Of a stretch of 64,000 nucleotides of DNA, positions 32,623 through 43,489 are shown one piece after another. The notes below the pieces were generated by a model. It was not told where the DNA came from. It ran no database searches and worked only from the letters and a program-made list of their open reading frames with translations. Within the stretch, counting starts at the first letter, position 1, and each line of letters opens with the position of its first letter. The translations under genes were made by a program, and so were the position numbers. The DNA comes from Sulfitobacter sp. LCG007 (GTDB lineage: Bacteria > Pseudomonadota > Alphaproteobacteria > Rhodobacterales > Rhodobacteraceae), in assembly GCF_040801785.1 (NCBI RefSeq), contig NZ_CP161805.1, forward strand, positions 1,922,001-1,986,000, read 5' to 3'.

Positions 32623-35600
32623 ATGTCAATTACCGCCAGCATCCGCCACCTGACACACTACAAATACGATCGTCCGGTGACGCTCGGGCCCCAGATCATA
32701 CGCCTGCGCCCTGCCCCGCACAGCCGGACCCGCGTCATTTCGCATTCCCTGAAGGTCACGCCCGCCGAGCATTTCGTGAACCACCAGCAGGACCCCTACG
32801 GCAACTGGCTGGCACGCTTCGTCTTCCCCGAACCGGTGCGGGAATTCCGCATCGAAGTCGACCTGACGGCGGACATGACCGTCTACAACCCCTTCGACTT
32901 CTTCGTGGAGGCAACCGCCGAGGAATTCCCCTTCGACTATCCCGAAGAGCTCGTCTCGGACCTGGTGATCTACCGCACCCCGGACGCGGCTGGCCCGCTG
33001 CTGCGCGACTATCTCGCCGTCATCCCGCGCGACAGGCAGCGCACGGTCGACTTCATCGTCGGCCTGAACGCGAAGCTGGCGCGCGACATCGGCTATGTCA
33101 TCCGCCTTGAACCGGGTGTGCAGACACCCGAACAGACACTCCAGACCGGACGTGGCTCGTGCAGGGACACCTCGTGGCTGCTTGTCCAGATCCTGCGTCA
33201 CCTCGGGCTCGCGGCGCGCTTCGTCTCGGGCTACCTCATCCAGCTCAAGCCCGACCTCAAGGCGCTCGACGGACCTCAGGGCACAGACCACGACTTCACC
33301 GATCTGCACGCCTGGTGCGAAGTCTATCTGCCCGGCGCCGGCTGGATCGGGCTTGATCCGACGTCAGGACTGCTGACCGGCGAAAGCCATATCCCGCTTG
33401 CCGCGACCCCCCATTACCGCAACGCCGCGCCGATTTCGGGCGTGGCAAGCTTTGCCGAGGTCGATTTCAACTTCGACATGCAGGTGATGCGCGCCGCAGA
33501 GCACCCCCGCATCACGAAGCCCTTCTCGGACGACGCATGGGACCGGCTCAACGCGCTTGGACGCAAGGTCGATGCGCATCTCGAAGCGGGAGACGTTCGA
33601 CTGACCATGGGCGGCGAGCCGACTTTCGTGTCGATCGACGATTTCGAGGCCCCGGAGTGGAACACCGAAGCCGTGGGCCCGACCAAGCGCATCTTCGCGG
33701 ACAAGCTGATCCGTCGGCTTCAGGCGCGTTTCGCGCCGGGCGGCTTCCTGCACTACGGACAGGGCAAGTGGTATCCGGGCGAAACCCTTCCGCGGTGGAC
33801 CTTCTCGCTTTACTGGCGGCGGGACGGCAAGCCGATCTGGCGCGATCCGGATCTGATTGCCCCTGAAAACGCCGACGGGCCTGTGAAACCGGAGCAGGCA
33901 GAGGCATTGCTTGGCACCATCGCCGAAACGCTTGGCGTGCCAGGCGGGAACGTGATGGCCGCCTACGAGGACCCGGGCGAGTGGCTGCTGAAGGAAAGCC
34001 GCCTGCCCGAGAACGTGACGCCCGAGAATTCCAGGCTCAAGGACGCCGAAGAGCGTTCGCGCATGGCGCGGGTATTCGAGCGCGGGCTGACCGAACCCAC
34101 CGGCTACGTGCTTCCGGTGCAGCGCTGGCAAGGCAAGGCGTCGGGCGCTGCCTGGATGTCGGAGCGCTGGAAGCTCCGGCGCGGGCATCTCTTCCTCGTT
34201 CCCGGGGACAGCCCCGTAGGCTATCGCCTGCCCCTGGGCTCGCTGCCCCATGTTCCGGCCAGGGACTATCCCGCGGTCAGCCCCGCCGATCCCTTCGAGG
34301 AACGTGGCGACCTGCCGACTTTCGGGCCGCAGGAAGGTCCGGCCCAGCACCCTGCGCAGCGGGCGCACTTCGCCGCATCGGACGCCGCGGAGGTGCAGGA
34401 CAGGATCGAGCAGCAGATTTCCGAGCTTGCGGGAGTCGTGCGCACCGCGATCTCCGTCGAGCCGCGCGATGGCAGGCTGTGCATCTTCATGCCGCCGACC
34501 GAACGGGTCGAGGACTACCTCGAGCTGGTCGCCGCCGCCGAGACGGCCGCGAAGTCGCATGGGCTCGCGGTACATATCGAAGGCTACGGGCCGCCATCCG
34601 ATCCGCGTCTCAACGTGATCCGCGTCGCGCCGGATCCGGGTGTGATCGAGGTGAACGTCCATCCGGCCCACAGCTGGGAGGAATGCGTCCTGACGACCGA
34701 GGCGATCTACGAGGAAGCGCGCCAGATCCGGCTCGGGGCCGACAAGTTCATGATCGACGGCAAGCACACCGGCACTGGGGGCGGCAACCATGTGGTGGTC
34801 GGCGGCGTGACACCGGGCGACAGTCCCTTCCTGCGACGCCCCGACCTGATGGCGAGCCTGATCCTCTACTGGCAGCGTCACCCGTCGCTCTCCTATCTCT
34901 TCTCGGGGCTCTTCATCGGACCCACCAGCCAGGCCCCGCGCATCGACGAGGCGCGGATGGACGCCCTTTACGAGCTCGAGATCGCGCTGGCGCAGATCCC
35001 GCTGCCCGGAGAAGGCACGCCCCCGCAACCCTGGCTCGTCGATCGGCTGCTGCGCAACCTGCTGGTGGACGTCACCGGCAACACGCATCGTGCCGAGATC
35101 TGCATCGACAAGCTCTACTCGCCCGACGGGCCCACGGGCCGGCTGGGGCTGGTCGAGTTCCGCGGCTTCGAGATGCCTCCGAACCCGCGCATGAGCCTGG
35201 CCCAGCAGCTTCTGATCCGGGCCATCATCGCGCGCATGTGGGAAAATCCGATCAAGGGGAAGCTCACCCGCTGGGGCACGTCTCTGGCCGACCGCTTCAT
35301 GCTGCCGCATTTCGTCTGGGATGACTTCCTCGATGTCCTCTCCGACCTGCGCCGCCACGGCTTCGACCTGGATCCGGCATGGTTCGAGGCCCAGGCCGAA
35401 TTCCGCTTTCCGTTCTGCGGAGAGGTCGAGGTCGAGGGCGTGAAGCTCGAGATCCGCCAGGCGCTGGAACCCTGGCATGTGCTGGGCGAGACCGGCGCCA
35501 TCGGCGGCACGGTGCGTTACACCGACAGCTCGGTCGAGCGCCTTCAGGCGAAGCTCACGACCGCGGACCCCGAGCGCTACACCGTGACCTGCAACCGTCG

Positions 35601-35955
35601 CCGCCTGCCGATGCAGGCGACCGGCACCTCCGGGACATCGGTGGCTGCGGTCCGCTTCAAGGCCTGGCAGCCGCCGCTGGCGCTGCACCCGGTCTTGCCC
35701 ATCGACGCGCCCTTAACCTTTGACATCTACGACACATGGAGCGGGCGGGCGCTGGGGGGATGCACCTACCATGTCGCGCATCCCGGAGGGCGCAGCTATG
35801 ACACGTTTCCGATCAACAACAACGAGGCCGAGGCGCGCCGCCTTGCCCGCTTCGAGGCCCACGGACATACTGCCGGGACTTACGAACCCGTCCCCGAACC
35901 CGCCAATCCGGAATTCCCGATGACGCTGGACATGCGCCGACCCCGAGTACCCTGA
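32623..35955 (+). CDS. Transglutaminase-like protein fused to DUF2126 (predicted amidoligase)
   Basis: A 1110-aa two-part protein. Residues 1-90 are the bacterial transglutaminase N-terminal domain. About 150-260 is the transglutaminase/papain-like core with a complete triad: Cys180 ([11 protein letters not shown]), His229 (DLHAWCEVY) and Asp245 (WIGLDPTSG). From about 305 to the end is DUF2126, with [35 protein letters not shown], the nucleotide-site-like [17 protein letters not shown] and [19 protein letters not shown]2126 is classed bioinformatically as a glutamine-synthetase-fold amidoligase; no reaction is proven. ATG at 32623 is used. Its stop overlaps the next start by one base. Confidence 0.92.
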   Translation: MSITASIRHLTHYKYDRPVTLGPQIIRLRPAPHSRTRVISHSLKVTPAEHFVNHQQDPYGNWLARFVFPEPVREFRIEVDLTADMTVYNPFDFFVEATAEEFPFDYPEELVSDLVIYRTPDAAGPLLRDYLAVIPRDRQRTVDFIVGLNAKLARDIGYVIRLEPGVQTPEQTLQTGRGSCRDTSWLLVQILRHLGLAARFVSGYLIQLKPDLKALDGPQGTDHDFTDLHAWCEVYLPGAGWIGLDPTSGLLTGESHIPLAATPHYRNAAPISGVASFAEVDFNFDMQVMRAAEHPRITKPFSDDAWDRLNALGRKVDAHLEAGDVRLTMGGEPTFVSIDDFEAPEWNTEAVGPTKRIFADKLIRRLQARFAPGGFLHYGQGKWYPGETLPRWTFSLYWRRDGKPIWRDPDLIAPENADGPVKPEQAEALLGTIAETLGVPGGNVMAAYEDPGEWLLKESRLPENVTPENSRLKDAEERSRMARVFERGLTEPTGYVLPVQRWQGKASGAAWMSERWKLRRGHLFLVPGDSPVGYRLPLGSLPHVPARDYPAVSPADPFEERGDLPTFGPQEGPAQHPAQRAHFAASDAAEVQDRIEQQISELAGVVRTAISVEPRDGRLCIFMPPTERVEDYLELVAAAETAAKSHGLAVHIEGYGPPSDPRLNVIRVAPDPGVIEVNVHPAHSWEECVLTTEAIYEEARQIRLGADKFMIDGKHTGTGGGNHVVVGGVTPGDSPFLRRPDLMASLILYWQRHPSLSYLFSGLFIGPTSQAPRIDEARMDALYELEIALAQIPLPGEGTPPQPWLVDRLLRNLLVDVTGNTHRAEICIDKLYSPDGPTGRLGLVEFRGFEMPPNPRMSLAQQLLIRAIIARMWENPIKGKLTRWGTSLADRFMLPHFVWDDFLDVLSDLRRHGFDLDPAWFEAQAEFRFPFCGEVEVEGVKLEIRQALEPWHVLGETGAIGGTVRYTDSSVERLQAKLTTADPERYTVTCNRRRLPMQATGTSGTSVAAVRFKAWQPPLALHPVLPIDAPLTFDIYDTWSGRALGGCTYHVAHPGGRSYDTFPINNNEAEARRLARFEAHGHTAGTYEPVPEPANPEFPMTLDMRRPRVP

Positions 35956-38351
35956 TGTTCACATCGTCCGTGCCATCCTCCGCCGAAGGGTCACGGCTGC
36001 TTGACGCCTATCAACCCCTGCCGGGCATTGCGGACGAACTGAAACATCCGCTCGGGCTCATGCGCCCGGCCTGGTCGGGCATGATCGACCATCTCTCGAC
36101 CCTCAGCCCCGACGCGATCGAGGCCGCCTTCGCGCGCGGCGACCAGCATCTTGCCGACGCCGGCGTGTTCTACCGCAAGTACGGCGACCCCACGATCCCC
36201 AGCCGCGACTGGCCCTACAGCCATATCCCGGTGATCATCGCGGAACAGGAATGGCGCGAGATCGCCGAGGGGCTGACCCAGCGCGCCGACCTTCTCGAGG
36301 CGGTGATGGCCGATCTCTACGGGTCGAACCGGCTGGTGAGCGATGGCCACCTGCCGGCGACGCTTGTGGCGCAGAACCCCGAATGGCTGCGTCCCATGGT
36401 CGGCGTGAAGCCGCGTTCGGGCCATTTCCTCCACTTTCTGGCCTTCGAGATCGGTCGTGGTCCCGACGGTCGCTGGTGGGTGCTGACCGACCGGACCGAC
36501 GCGCCCTCGGGCACGGGATTCGCGCTCGAGAACCGCGTCGCCTCGACCCGCGTGTTTCCCGAGCTCATGCAGCGCGGCCACGTCCTGCGCCTTGCGGGTT
36601 TCTTCGGCGGCTTCCGCGACGCGCTCGACGCGCTGCGTGGCGATGCGGCGTCACGGGTCGGGCTGCTGACGCCGGGTGCGCTGACCGACACCTATTACGA
36701 ACAGGCCTATATCGCGCGCTATCTCGGCCTCTCGCTGCTCGAGGGCGACGATCTGACGGTCGAGGACGGCGCGGTCAAGGTGCGCACGGTGAACGGACTC
36801 GCCCCGCTTGACGTGCTCTGGCGCCGGATGGACGGCATCTGGTCGGATCCGCTGGAGCTGCGCGAGGACAGCCGCCTGGGGACGGCGGGACTGATGTCCG
36901 CCGTCAGGCAAGGCAGGATAACGCTGGTCAACGCACTCGGCGCCGGCGTGCTGGAGACCCAGGCGCTGATGGCTTTCCTGCCGCGCATCGCGCATGTCCT
37001 GCTGGGGGAAGGCCTGAAGATGCCCAACATCGCCACCTGGTGGTGCGGGCAACCCGGAGAGCTTGCCTATGTCCGCCAGAACGCCCATCGGATGCTGATC
37101 GGTCCGGCCCGGTCGACCCGGATGGCCTACGAGACCGCAGCCACCCATTCCATCGGCGGCAGGATGCGCGGCGCGCCCGCGCCCGACCTCGACACCTGGC
37201 TCACCGGCAATGCGCCCGACCTCGTGGCCAAGGAGCTGGTCAAGCTGTCCACCACGCCGGTGTTCGACCGGGGCGGCCTTGTTCCGCGCCCGATGGCGCT
37301 TCGCATGTTTCTCGCGCGCACGCGCCAGGGCTGGTCCGTCATGCCCGGCGGATTCGCGCGCATCGGCGTCGACACCGAGAACCCGACGGTCTCGATGCTA
37401 AGCGGCGGCTCGGTCGCCGATGTCTGGGTGCTGGGCGAGCGTGCCGTCGAACCGATGACCCTGCTCACGACGCCATCGGACACTTTCGTGCGCGCGCCGG
37501 CCTATCCGCTGCCCTCTCGGGCCGCCGACAACCTCTTCTGGCTCGGCCGCTATACGGAACGCACCGAAGGCATCCTGCGCCTGCTGCGCGCCTACCACAG
37601 CCGGATGGACGAGGAAGCCACCGAGCCCCTTCTCGCCATCATCAGGGACCAGCTGCGCCAGATGGGCATCGACAGCCGAGAGGCCCTGCCGACGGGGTTG
37701 CGCGCCTGCCTCGACTCGGCGGTGCGCAGCGCCAGCAGGATCCGCGACCGCTTCAGCGTCGATGCCTGGGCGGCCCTGATCGACATGGAAAAATCGATGG
37801 CGCGCCTGGGGCGCACGTCGCGTCCCGGCAATGACGCGGCGCTGGCGGCCAGTGTGATGCTGCGCAAGATATCCGGCCTGTCGGGCCTCATCCACGAGAA
37901 CATGTACCGCGCCACCGGCTGGCAGTTCCTCACCGTGGGTCGCGCGCTGGAACGGGCCGCGATGCTGAGCGAACTGCTGGTCGCCGTCGCGGGAACGCAG
38001 GCGCCGGAGGGCGGTCTGGACGTCGCCATCGAGGTCGGCGACAGCGTGAGCATCCACCGCCAGCGCTACGCCGTCATGGCAAGCCGCGATTCAGTCGTCG
38101 ACCTGCTGGCGCTCGATCCCTCCAATCCCCGCTCGATCCGCTTCCAGCTCGACGTGATCCGCAGTCGCGCCGCCGACCTGCGGGCCCTCGAACCCGGCGG
38201 GCCCATGACGGACTTCGAACGCGGCATCCTGACGCTTCAGAACGAATTCACCGTGCATACCGCGTTCACACTCGACACCGCCGCGCTGAACCGCGCGCAT
38301 CAGGGGATCCTTGACCTTTCGACGCGCCTCGACGCCGCCTACCTGCACTAG
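35955..38351 (+). CDS. Circularly permuted ATP-grasp and alpha-E domain fusion protein
   Basis: A 798-aa protein. Residues about 1-490 form a circularly permuted type 2 ATP-grasp ligase: FYRKYGDPTIPSRDWPYSHIPVIIAEQEW, HFLAFEIGRGPDGRWWVLTDRTDAPSG, ALGAGVLETQALMAFLP and the end PGGFARIG...SGGSVADVWVLG. Residues about 510-798 are an alpha-E helical domain, starting LPSRAADNLFWLGRYTERTEGILRLLRAYHSR. Elsewhere these are two separate genes; here they are fused. Family analyses predict peptide-like amide bond formation using ATP. ATG at 35955 overlaps the previous stop. It is the third gene of the set. Confidence 0.93.
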   Translation: MFTSSVPSSAEGSRLLDAYQPLPGIADELKHPLGLMRPAWSGMIDHLSTLSPDAIEAAFARGDQHLADAGVFYRKYGDPTIPSRDWPYSHIPVIIAEQEWREIAEGLTQRADLLEAVMADLYGSNRLVSDGHLPATLVAQNPEWLRPMVGVKPRSGHFLHFLAFEIGRGPDGRWWVLTDRTDAPSGTGFALENRVASTRVFPELMQRGHVLRLAGFFGGFRDALDALRGDAASRVGLLTPGALTDTYYEQAYIARYLGLSLLEGDDLTVEDGAVKVRTVNGLAPLDVLWRRMDGIWSDPLELREDSRLGTAGLMSAVRQGRITLVNALGAGVLETQALMAFLPRIAHVLLGEGLKMPNIATWWCGQPGELAYVRQNAHRMLIGPARSTRMAYETAATHSIGGRMRGAPAPDLDTWLTGNAPDLVAKELVKLSTTPVFDRGGLVPRPMALRMFLARTRQGWSVMPGGFARIGVDTENPTVSMLSGGSVADVWVLGERAVEPMTLLTTPSDTFVRAPAYPLPSRAADNLFWLGRYTERTEGILRLLRAYHSRMDEEATEPLLAIIRDQLRQMGIDSREALPTGLRACLDSAVRSASRIRDRFSVDAWAALIDMEKSMARLGRTSRPGNDAALAASVMLRKISGLSGLIHENMYRATGWQFLTVGRALERAAMLSELLVAVAGTQAPEGGLDVAIEVGDSVSIHRQRYAVMASRDSVVDLLALDPSNPRSIRFQLDVIRSRAADLRALEPGGPMTDFERGILTLQNEFTVHTAFTLDTAALNRAHQGILDLSTRLDAAYLH

Positions 38352-38359
38352 CCCGCGCG

Positions 38360-39238
38360 ATGCTCTACAACGTCAGGCTCAGCATCGACTACGACTACCA
38401 CAGCCCCGCGGCCGGCGGACGCCATGTCCTGCGCGCCGTGCCAATGGACGATGGGCATGGACAGAAGGTCATCGCCAGCCTGCTCGAGATCAGCCCCGCC
38501 CCGGCCGAGCGTCTGGACCGCGAGGATTTCTTCGGCAACAAGGTAACGGATTTCGCCCTCCGCGACCCGCACGACCACATCCGCATCACCATGACATCGA
38601 GGGTCGAACGAATCCGCGCGGCGGTCATGCCGCAGGATCCGGTGCGCTTGTCGGAACTGCCCGCCTGCCTCGCGGCCTGCCGCGACGTCGGGCGCGATTC
38701 ACCGCTCCACTTCACGACGTCGAGCTTCCGGATCCCGCTCAACGCGGCGATGACACAGTTCGCCCGGAAGGTGGTGACGCCCGACCAGTCAAGCGCCGAG
38801 GCGGTGATCGCGCTCGGACACGCCCTGCATGAGCGCATGCTCTATGACGCCGATGCGACAACGGTCGATACGCCCGTCGCGGAAGCCTTCTCGCGCCGGC
38901 ACGGTGTCTGCCAGGACTTCTCGCACATCATGATCGCCTGCCTGCGGGGCATCGGGATCCCGGCGGCCTATGTCAGCGGCTACCTGCGCACGCTCCCGCC
39001 CCCCGGCCAGCCGAGACTCGAAGGGGCGGATGCCATGCATGCGTGGGTCCGGGCGTGGTGCGGCCCGCAGGCCGGCTGGCTCGAGTTCGATCCCACGAAC
39101 GACGTCATCGGCGGGCTCGATCATATCGCGGTGGGATACGGACGTGACTATTCGGACGTGGCGCCGATCAGGGGCAGCATGCGCATGTCCGGCGAACAGG
39201 AAAGTAACCAGTCGGTGGATGTGGTGCCCGCCGGCTGA
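38360..39238 (+). CDS. Transglutaminase family protein
   Basis: A 292-aa protein with the transglutaminase N-terminal domain (about 1-85) and a papain-like core. The triad is complete: Cys184 in RRHGVCQDFSHIM, His227 in DAMHAWVRAW and Asp244 in LEFDPTND. No signal peptide is seen, so it works in the cytoplasm. It begins eight bases after the ATP-grasp gene, the closing gene of the operon. In this family the fold can act as a peptidase or an amidotransferase; which one applies here is not known. A second, independent transglutaminase in the same operon is a conserved trait of the system. Confidence 0.92.
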   Translation: MLYNVRLSIDYDYHSPAAGGRHVLRAVPMDDGHGQKVIASLLEISPAPAERLDREDFFGNKVTDFALRDPHDHIRITMTSRVERIRAAVMPQDPVRLSELPACLAACRDVGRDSPLHFTTSSFRIPLNAAMTQFARKVVTPDQSSAEAVIALGHALHERMLYDADATTVDTPVAEAFSRRHGVCQDFSHIMIACLRGIGIPAAYVSGYLRTLPPPGQPRLEGADAMHAWVRAWCGPQAGWLEFDPTNDVIGGLDHIAVGYGRDYSDVAPIRGSMRMSGEQESNQSVDVVPAG

Positions 39239-39254
39239 ACGACGGGCACGCCCC

Positions 39255-40682
39255 TCAGTGCCTGATCATCACGTGGCGCACGGCAGTGTAGTCTTCGAGC
39301 GCGTACATGGACATGTCCTTGCCGTAGCCCGACTGCTTGAGCCCGCCATGGGGCATCTCGGTGGTGAGCATGAAATGCGTGTTCACCCAGGTGCAGCCGT
39401 AGCGCAACCGGGCCGACGTCTCCATCGCCCGGCCGATGTCGCGGGTCCAGACCGACGAGGCGAGCCCGTAGTTGGAATCGTTGGCCCAGCTGACCGCCTC
39501 ATCGACCTCCTTGAAGCGCGTGACCGAAACCACCGGCCCGAAGACCTCGCGCTGGACGATCTCGTCATCCTGCAGGGCGCCTGCGACAACGGTGGGCTGA
39601 TAATAGAAACCGCCGTCGCCATGGGCCGTCCCGCCGGTCGTCACCTCCACATGCTTGAGCTCGCGCGCGCGCTCGACGAAGCTTGCCACCCGGTCGCGCT
39701 GGCGCGCGGAAATGAGAGGGCCGATCTCGTTCTCGCTGTCGTCCTCGAGGTCGTAGCGGATCGAGCCGGCGGCCGAGGTCAGTTCGGCCACGAGATTGTC
39801 GTAGACCTTGTCGGAGGCGTAGACGCGGCAGGCCGCCGTGCAGTCCTGACCCGCATTGTAATAGCCGAAAGCCTTCAGACCTTCCGTCACCGCAGCGATG
39901 TCGGCGTCGTCGAAGACGATGACGGGGGCCTTGCCGCCAAGCTCAAGATGCGTCCGCTTGACCGAACGTGCGGCCGCCTGCAGCATCTTCTTCCCCGTTG
40001 CGATGTCGCCGGTCAGCGAGATCATGTCGACGTCGCCATGGGTGACGAGCTGGTTGCCGACGGTCTCGCCGCGTCCGGGGATGATGTTCACGACGCCCGC
40101 CGGCAGCACCTCGGCGAAGATCTTTACCATGGCAAGCGCGGTAAGCGGTGTCTGTTCCGAGGGCTTGAAGACCACGGTGTTGCCGCCCGCCAGCGCGGGG
40201 GCAAGCTTCCAGGCCATCATCATCAGCGGATAGTTCCAGGGCGCGATGGAGGCGATGACCCCGATTGGATCCCGCCGGATCATCGAGGTGTGACCGTCAA
40301 GATATTCGCCCGCGACAGCCCCGGTCATCGTGCGCACCGCCCCGGCGAAGAAGCGGTAGGTGTCGGCGATGGCGGGCAGCTCGTCATTGGTGGCGCACAG
40401 GATCGGCTTGCCGCAGTTCAGCGCCTCGAGCCCGGCCAGTTCGGGCGCCGATGCCTCGATGCGATCGGCGATCTGCAGCAGATAGCCCGCGCGTTCGGCC
40501 GGGGTCGTGCGCGACCATCGCCCGAACGCATGGCGGGCCGCCGCGACCGCGGCGTCGACCTGGGCCGAGGACGCCTCGGGCAGTTCCAGGATCACCTCGC
40601 CCGTGCGCGGGTTGAGGATCTTCTCGGCGGTTTCGGTGCCGTCCTCAAGGCGATCGCCAATCAGCAGTTTCGTCTCCATCAC
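39255..40682 (-). CDS. patD: Gamma-aminobutyraldehyde dehydrogenase
   Basis: Oxidises 4-aminobutanal (from putrescine) to GABA with NAD+. 475 aa, closely resembling E. coli YdcW/PatD over its length, for example [49 protein letters not shown] and [21 protein letters not shown] at the end. The catalytic Glu is in [10 protein letters not shown] and the catalytic Cys in [13 protein letters not shown]. It is the last gene of a ydcSTUV-type operon, exactly as in E. coli, which supports the putrescine assignment. It starts 17 bases after ydcV. A generic betaine aldehyde dehydrogenase is less likely. Confidence 0.92.
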   Translation of the reverse strand: MMETKLLIGDRLEDGTETAEKILNPRTGEVILELPEASSAQVDAAVAAARHAFGRWSRTTPAERAGYLLQIADRIEASAPELAGLEALNCGKPILCATNDELPAIADTYRFFAGAVRTMTGAVAGEYLDGHTSMIRRDPIGVIASIAPWNYPLMMMAWKLAPALAGGNTVVFKPSEQTPLTALAMVKIFAEVLPAGVVNIIPGRGETVGNQLVTHGDVDMISLTGDIATGKKMLQAAARSVKRTHLELGGKAPVIVFDDADIAAVTEGLKAFGYYNAGQDCTAACRVYASDKVYDNLVAELTSAAGSIRYDLEDDSENEIGPLISARQRDRVASFVERARELKHVEVTTGGTAHGDGGFYYQPTVVAGALQDDEIVQREVFGPVVSVTRFKEVDEAVSWANDSNYGLASSVWTRDIGRAMETSARLRYGCTWVNTHFMLTTEMPHGGLKQSGYGKDMSMYALEDYTAVRHVMIRH

Positions 40683-40698
40683 ACTCTCCTCTTCTCGG

Positions 40699-41508
40699 CT
40701 ACTTGCCGGATCCTGCGGTATCGGTGCCGCCGCGTGTCAGGTAATAGGCGCCCAGTATCGGCAGCAGCGTCACCAGCACCACGACCATGGCGACCACATT
40801 CGTGACGGGGCGCTGGCGCGGGCGCACGAGTTCCTCGAGCATCCAGATCGGCAGTGTCGCCTGCTGGCCTGCGGTGAAGGTCGTCACGATCACCTCGTCA
40901 AAGCTGAGCGCGAAGGCGAGCATCCCGCCCGCGAGCAATGCCGTCCCGATATTGGGCAGCACGATGAAGCGGAAGGTCTGGAAACCGTTCGCCCCCAGGT
41001 CCATCGACGCCTCGATCACCGACCCCGAAAGCCTGCGGAAACGCGCCACGGCATTGTTGTAGACGACAACGACGCAGAAGGTCGCGTGACCGAGGATGAT
41101 CGTGAGCGTCGAGAAGGGAATATCGGCGAGGCTGAAGGCCGAGCGCAGGGCGATGCCGGTTACGATACCGGGCAGGGCGATCGGCAGGATCACCAGCAAC
41201 GAGATCGCCTCGCGTCCGAAGAAGCGCGTGCGCGACACGGCGGCGGCGCACAGCGTGCCCAGGACCAGCGCGATCAGCGTCGAGACGGCCGCGACGCGCA
41301 CGGAAAGCCACAGCGCTTCCCAGACATCGGGGCGGTTCCACGTGACGGCGAACCACTTCAGCGTCAGCCCCGGCGGCGGGAACTGGTAGCTGCGGTCCTC
41401 GGTAGTGAAGGCGTAGAGGAAGATCAGCAGGATCGGCAGATGCAGGAACGCCAGTCCCGCGACGGCGGCAATCTTCAGCGACAGAGGGGCGCGGGTGTCA
41501 GAGCGCAT
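40699..41508 (-). CDS. ydcV: Putrescine/polyamine ABC transporter permease (YdcV-like)
   Basis: A 269-aa inner-membrane permease with about six helices of the PotC/YdcV type. The binding-protein-dependent transport signature is [29 protein letters not shown] (EAA loop) near residue 160; the N-terminus has [23 protein letters not shown]. Its start overlaps the upstream permease end by 11 bases. It pairs with YdcU as the channel for the substrate captured by YdcS. The order S-T-U-V-W matches E. coli; substrate putrescine is inferred. Confidence 0.9.
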   Translation of the reverse strand: MRSDTRAPLSLKIAAVAGLAFLHLPILLIFLYAFTTEDRSYQFPPPGLTLKWFAVTWNRPDVWEALWLSVRVAAVSTLIALVLGTLCAAAVSRTRFFGREAISLLVILPIALPGIVTGIALRSAFSLADIPFSTLTIILGHATFCVVVVYNNAVARFRRLSGSVIEASMDLGANGFQTFRFIVLPNIGTALLAGGMLAFALSFDEVIVTTFTAGQQATLPIWMLEELVRPRQRPVTNVVAMVVVLVTLLPILGAYYLTRGGTDTAGSGK

Positions 41509-42430
41509 CGAACGCCCCCTGCCGCCTGGCCACCCAGAGATAGAGCGCCATGATCACGATGGGCACGACCGCGAAGGCCGCGGCGAGCGGGATGTTCCCG
41601 GCGGTGCCCTGGTGGGCATAGACCGCCTGACCGATGAAGAGCCGTGACGACCCCACGATCTGGGGGATGATGTAGTCGCCCAGCGTCAGCGAGAAGGTGA
41701 AGATCGAGCCCGCGACGATCCCCGGCAGGGCCAGCGGCAGGATCACGTGACGAAACGTCTGGCCCGTGCTCGCCCCCAGATCGCCCGAGGCTTCCAGCAG
41801 GTTCGCGGGCACGCGCTCGAGCGACGCCTGCACGGGCAGGATCATGAAGGGGAGCCAGACGTAGAGGAACACGAGGAAGGTGCCGATGTAGCTGACCGAG
41901 AGCGAGTTGCCCCCGACCACCGGCAGGGCCAGCACCGCGTCCAGCAGCGCCATGGTCCCGGTGCTGTCGGCCATCCAGCTGAGGATTCCCTCCTTGGCGA
42001 GGATCAGTTTCCAGGCATAGACCTTGACCAGATAGCTCGACCACAGCGGCAGCATGACGCCAAGATAGAACAGCGCCTTGGTCCGCCCCCTGGCGTAGCG
42101 CGCGGCGTAGTAGGCGATGGGGAACGCGAGGATGGCGGCGGCGACGGTGACCGCCGCTGCCATCGTCACCGTGCGCAGGATGATGTCGAAATTCGCCGGA
42201 CGCAGAAGCTCGCCGTAGGTCTTGAGGGTCAGCTGGTACTTCGTGAGTCCCGTGAACTCGTCGATGGAAAAGAAGCTCTGCGCCAGCAGCGCCAGAAGCG
42301 ACCCGATGTAGATGACTCCGAGCCACAGAAGCGGCGGCAGCAGGAGCAGCAGCAGAAGCAGACGCGGCCGGCGCCAGAAAAGGTCCGAAAGCCGGCCCGC
42401 AAGCGACCGGTGGGCGGCAACGGCGTTCAT
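41498..42430 (-). CDS. ydcU: Putrescine/polyamine ABC transporter permease (YdcU-like)
   Basis: A 310-aa permease of the PotB/YdcU type. A long first helix ([31 protein letters not shown]) is followed by a periplasmic region with [32 protein letters not shown]. The EAA loop [27 protein letters not shown] lies near 220. ATG at 42430 overlaps the ATPase stop by four bases (ATGA), and its own stop overlaps ydcV by 11 bases: tight coupling. Confidence 0.9.
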   Translation of the reverse strand: MNAVAAHRSLAGRLSDLFWRRPRLLLLLLLLPPLLWLGVIYIGSLLALLAQSFFSIDEFTGLTKYQLTLKTYGELLRPANFDIILRTVTMAAAVTVAAAILAFPIAYYAARYARGRTKALFYLGVMLPLWSSYLVKVYAWKLILAKEGILSWMADSTGTMALLDAVLALPVVGGNSLSVSYIGTFLVFLYVWLPFMILPVQASLERVPANLLEASGDLGASTGQTFRHVILPLALPGIVAGSIFTFSLTLGDYIIPQIVGSSRLFIGQAVYAHQGTAGNIPLAAAFAVVPIVIMALYLWVARRQGAFDAL

Positions 42431-43431
42431 GTCTCCGACATCTCGTGCAGCGCTTCGGCCTCCCAGCTCAGCCCGACACGCTCGCCCGGATGCGGAAGGG
42501 TGGCAGTGCCCGGCACGGCGACGCTGATGCGCGCGCCGTCGAGGTCGAGGGCGATCTGATTGACCGCGCCGAGATAGCGCAGCGAGACCACGGTGCCCGC
42601 CGACTTCGCACGCTCGACGGGAACCAGCGAAATGGCTTCGGGGCGCAGGCTGGACCAGACATGCCGCCCTCCGATCCGGGCGCTGAGATCCGGCGGCAGG
42701 ACATTGGAGGAACCGACGAAATCCGCGACGAAGCGCGTGCGCGGGGCCTCGTATATCTCGCGCGGGCTACCCACCTGCACGATACGGCCTTCATTGAAGA
42801 CGGCCACCCGGTCGGCCATCGACAGCGCTTCGCCCTGGTCGTGGGTCACGAATATGAAGGTGATCCCCAGCGACTGCTGGAGACTTTTCAGCTCTTCCTG
42901 CATCTGCTCGCGCAGTTTCAGATCCAGCGCGCCCAGCGGTTCGTCGAGCAGCAGCACCCGCGGCCGGTTCACGAGCGCGCGCGCCAGCGCGACGCGCTGC
43001 CGCTGCCCGCCCGAAAGCTGTCCCGGCTTGCGCGCCCCGAAACCCTCGAGCTTGACCAGCGCCAGCATCTCCTCGGCCCGGGCATATCGCGCCTGCTTTT
43101 CCTCACCCTTGACCATGAGGCCGTAGGCCACATTGTCCCGCACGTTCATGTGCGGAAAAAGCGCGTAGTCCTGAAAGACGGTGTTCACGGCCCGGCGATC
43201 GGGCGGCAAGCCCTCGGCCCTCTCGCCGAACAGCCGGATATGCCCGCTGCTCGGACGGTCGAAACCCGAAACAAGACGCAGGCATGTGGTCTTGCCCGAT
43301 CCGGACGGCCCCAGCATGGCGAAGAAGCTGCCTTCCTCGATGGAAAGGCTTACGTCATCGACGGCCAGCACGGTATCGAAGCGGCGGGTGACGTTCTCGA
43401 ATTCGACGGCTGCGGTCATGGGAGCGGGCAA
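42427..43431 (-). CDS. ydcT: Putrescine/polyamine ABC transporter ATP-binding protein (YdcT/PotA-like)
   Basis: A 334-aa ATPase. Walker A GPSGSGKTT is near residue 39, signature [16 protein letters not shown] near 138, and Walker [13 protein letters not shown] near 158; the switch His is in VTHDQGEALSMADR. The C-terminal TOBE regulatory domain (about 270-325) includes VWSSLRPEAISLVP. It belongs to the polyamine/iron/opine-type ATPases. It lies 58 bases after the binding-protein gene ydcS and overlaps ydcU. Confidence 0.91.
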   Translation of the reverse strand: MPAPMTAAVEFENVTRRFDTVLAVDDVSLSIEEGSFFAMLGPSGSGKTTCLRLVSGFDRPSSGHIRLFGERAEGLPPDRRAVNTVFQDYALFPHMNVRDNVAYGLMVKGEEKQARYARAEEMLALVKLEGFGARKPGQLSGGQRQRVALARALVNRPRVLLLDEPLGALDLKLREQMQEELKSLQQSLGITFIFVTHDQGEALSMADRVAVFNEGRIVQVGSPREIYEAPRTRFVADFVGSSNVLPPDLSARIGGRHVWSSLRPEAISLVPVERAKSAGTVVSLRYLGAVNQIALDLDGARISVAVPGTATLPHPGERVGLSWEAEALHEMSET

Positions 43432-43489
43432 GGTCCATTGTTGCCCCCGGCCCTCGGGCCGGAAGGCGTGTTTCGGTTACGAGTCGGGA

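Noticed and set aside
33364-35688. 774-codon reverse frame opposite the transglutaminase/DUF2126 gene
   Set aside because: Antisense shadow of a gene with an intact catalytic triad.
39224-39249. 7-bp stem between the second transglutaminase and patD as a bidirectional terminator
   Set aside because: The stem overlaps the coding end and has a 12-base loop and no T-run; too weak to list.
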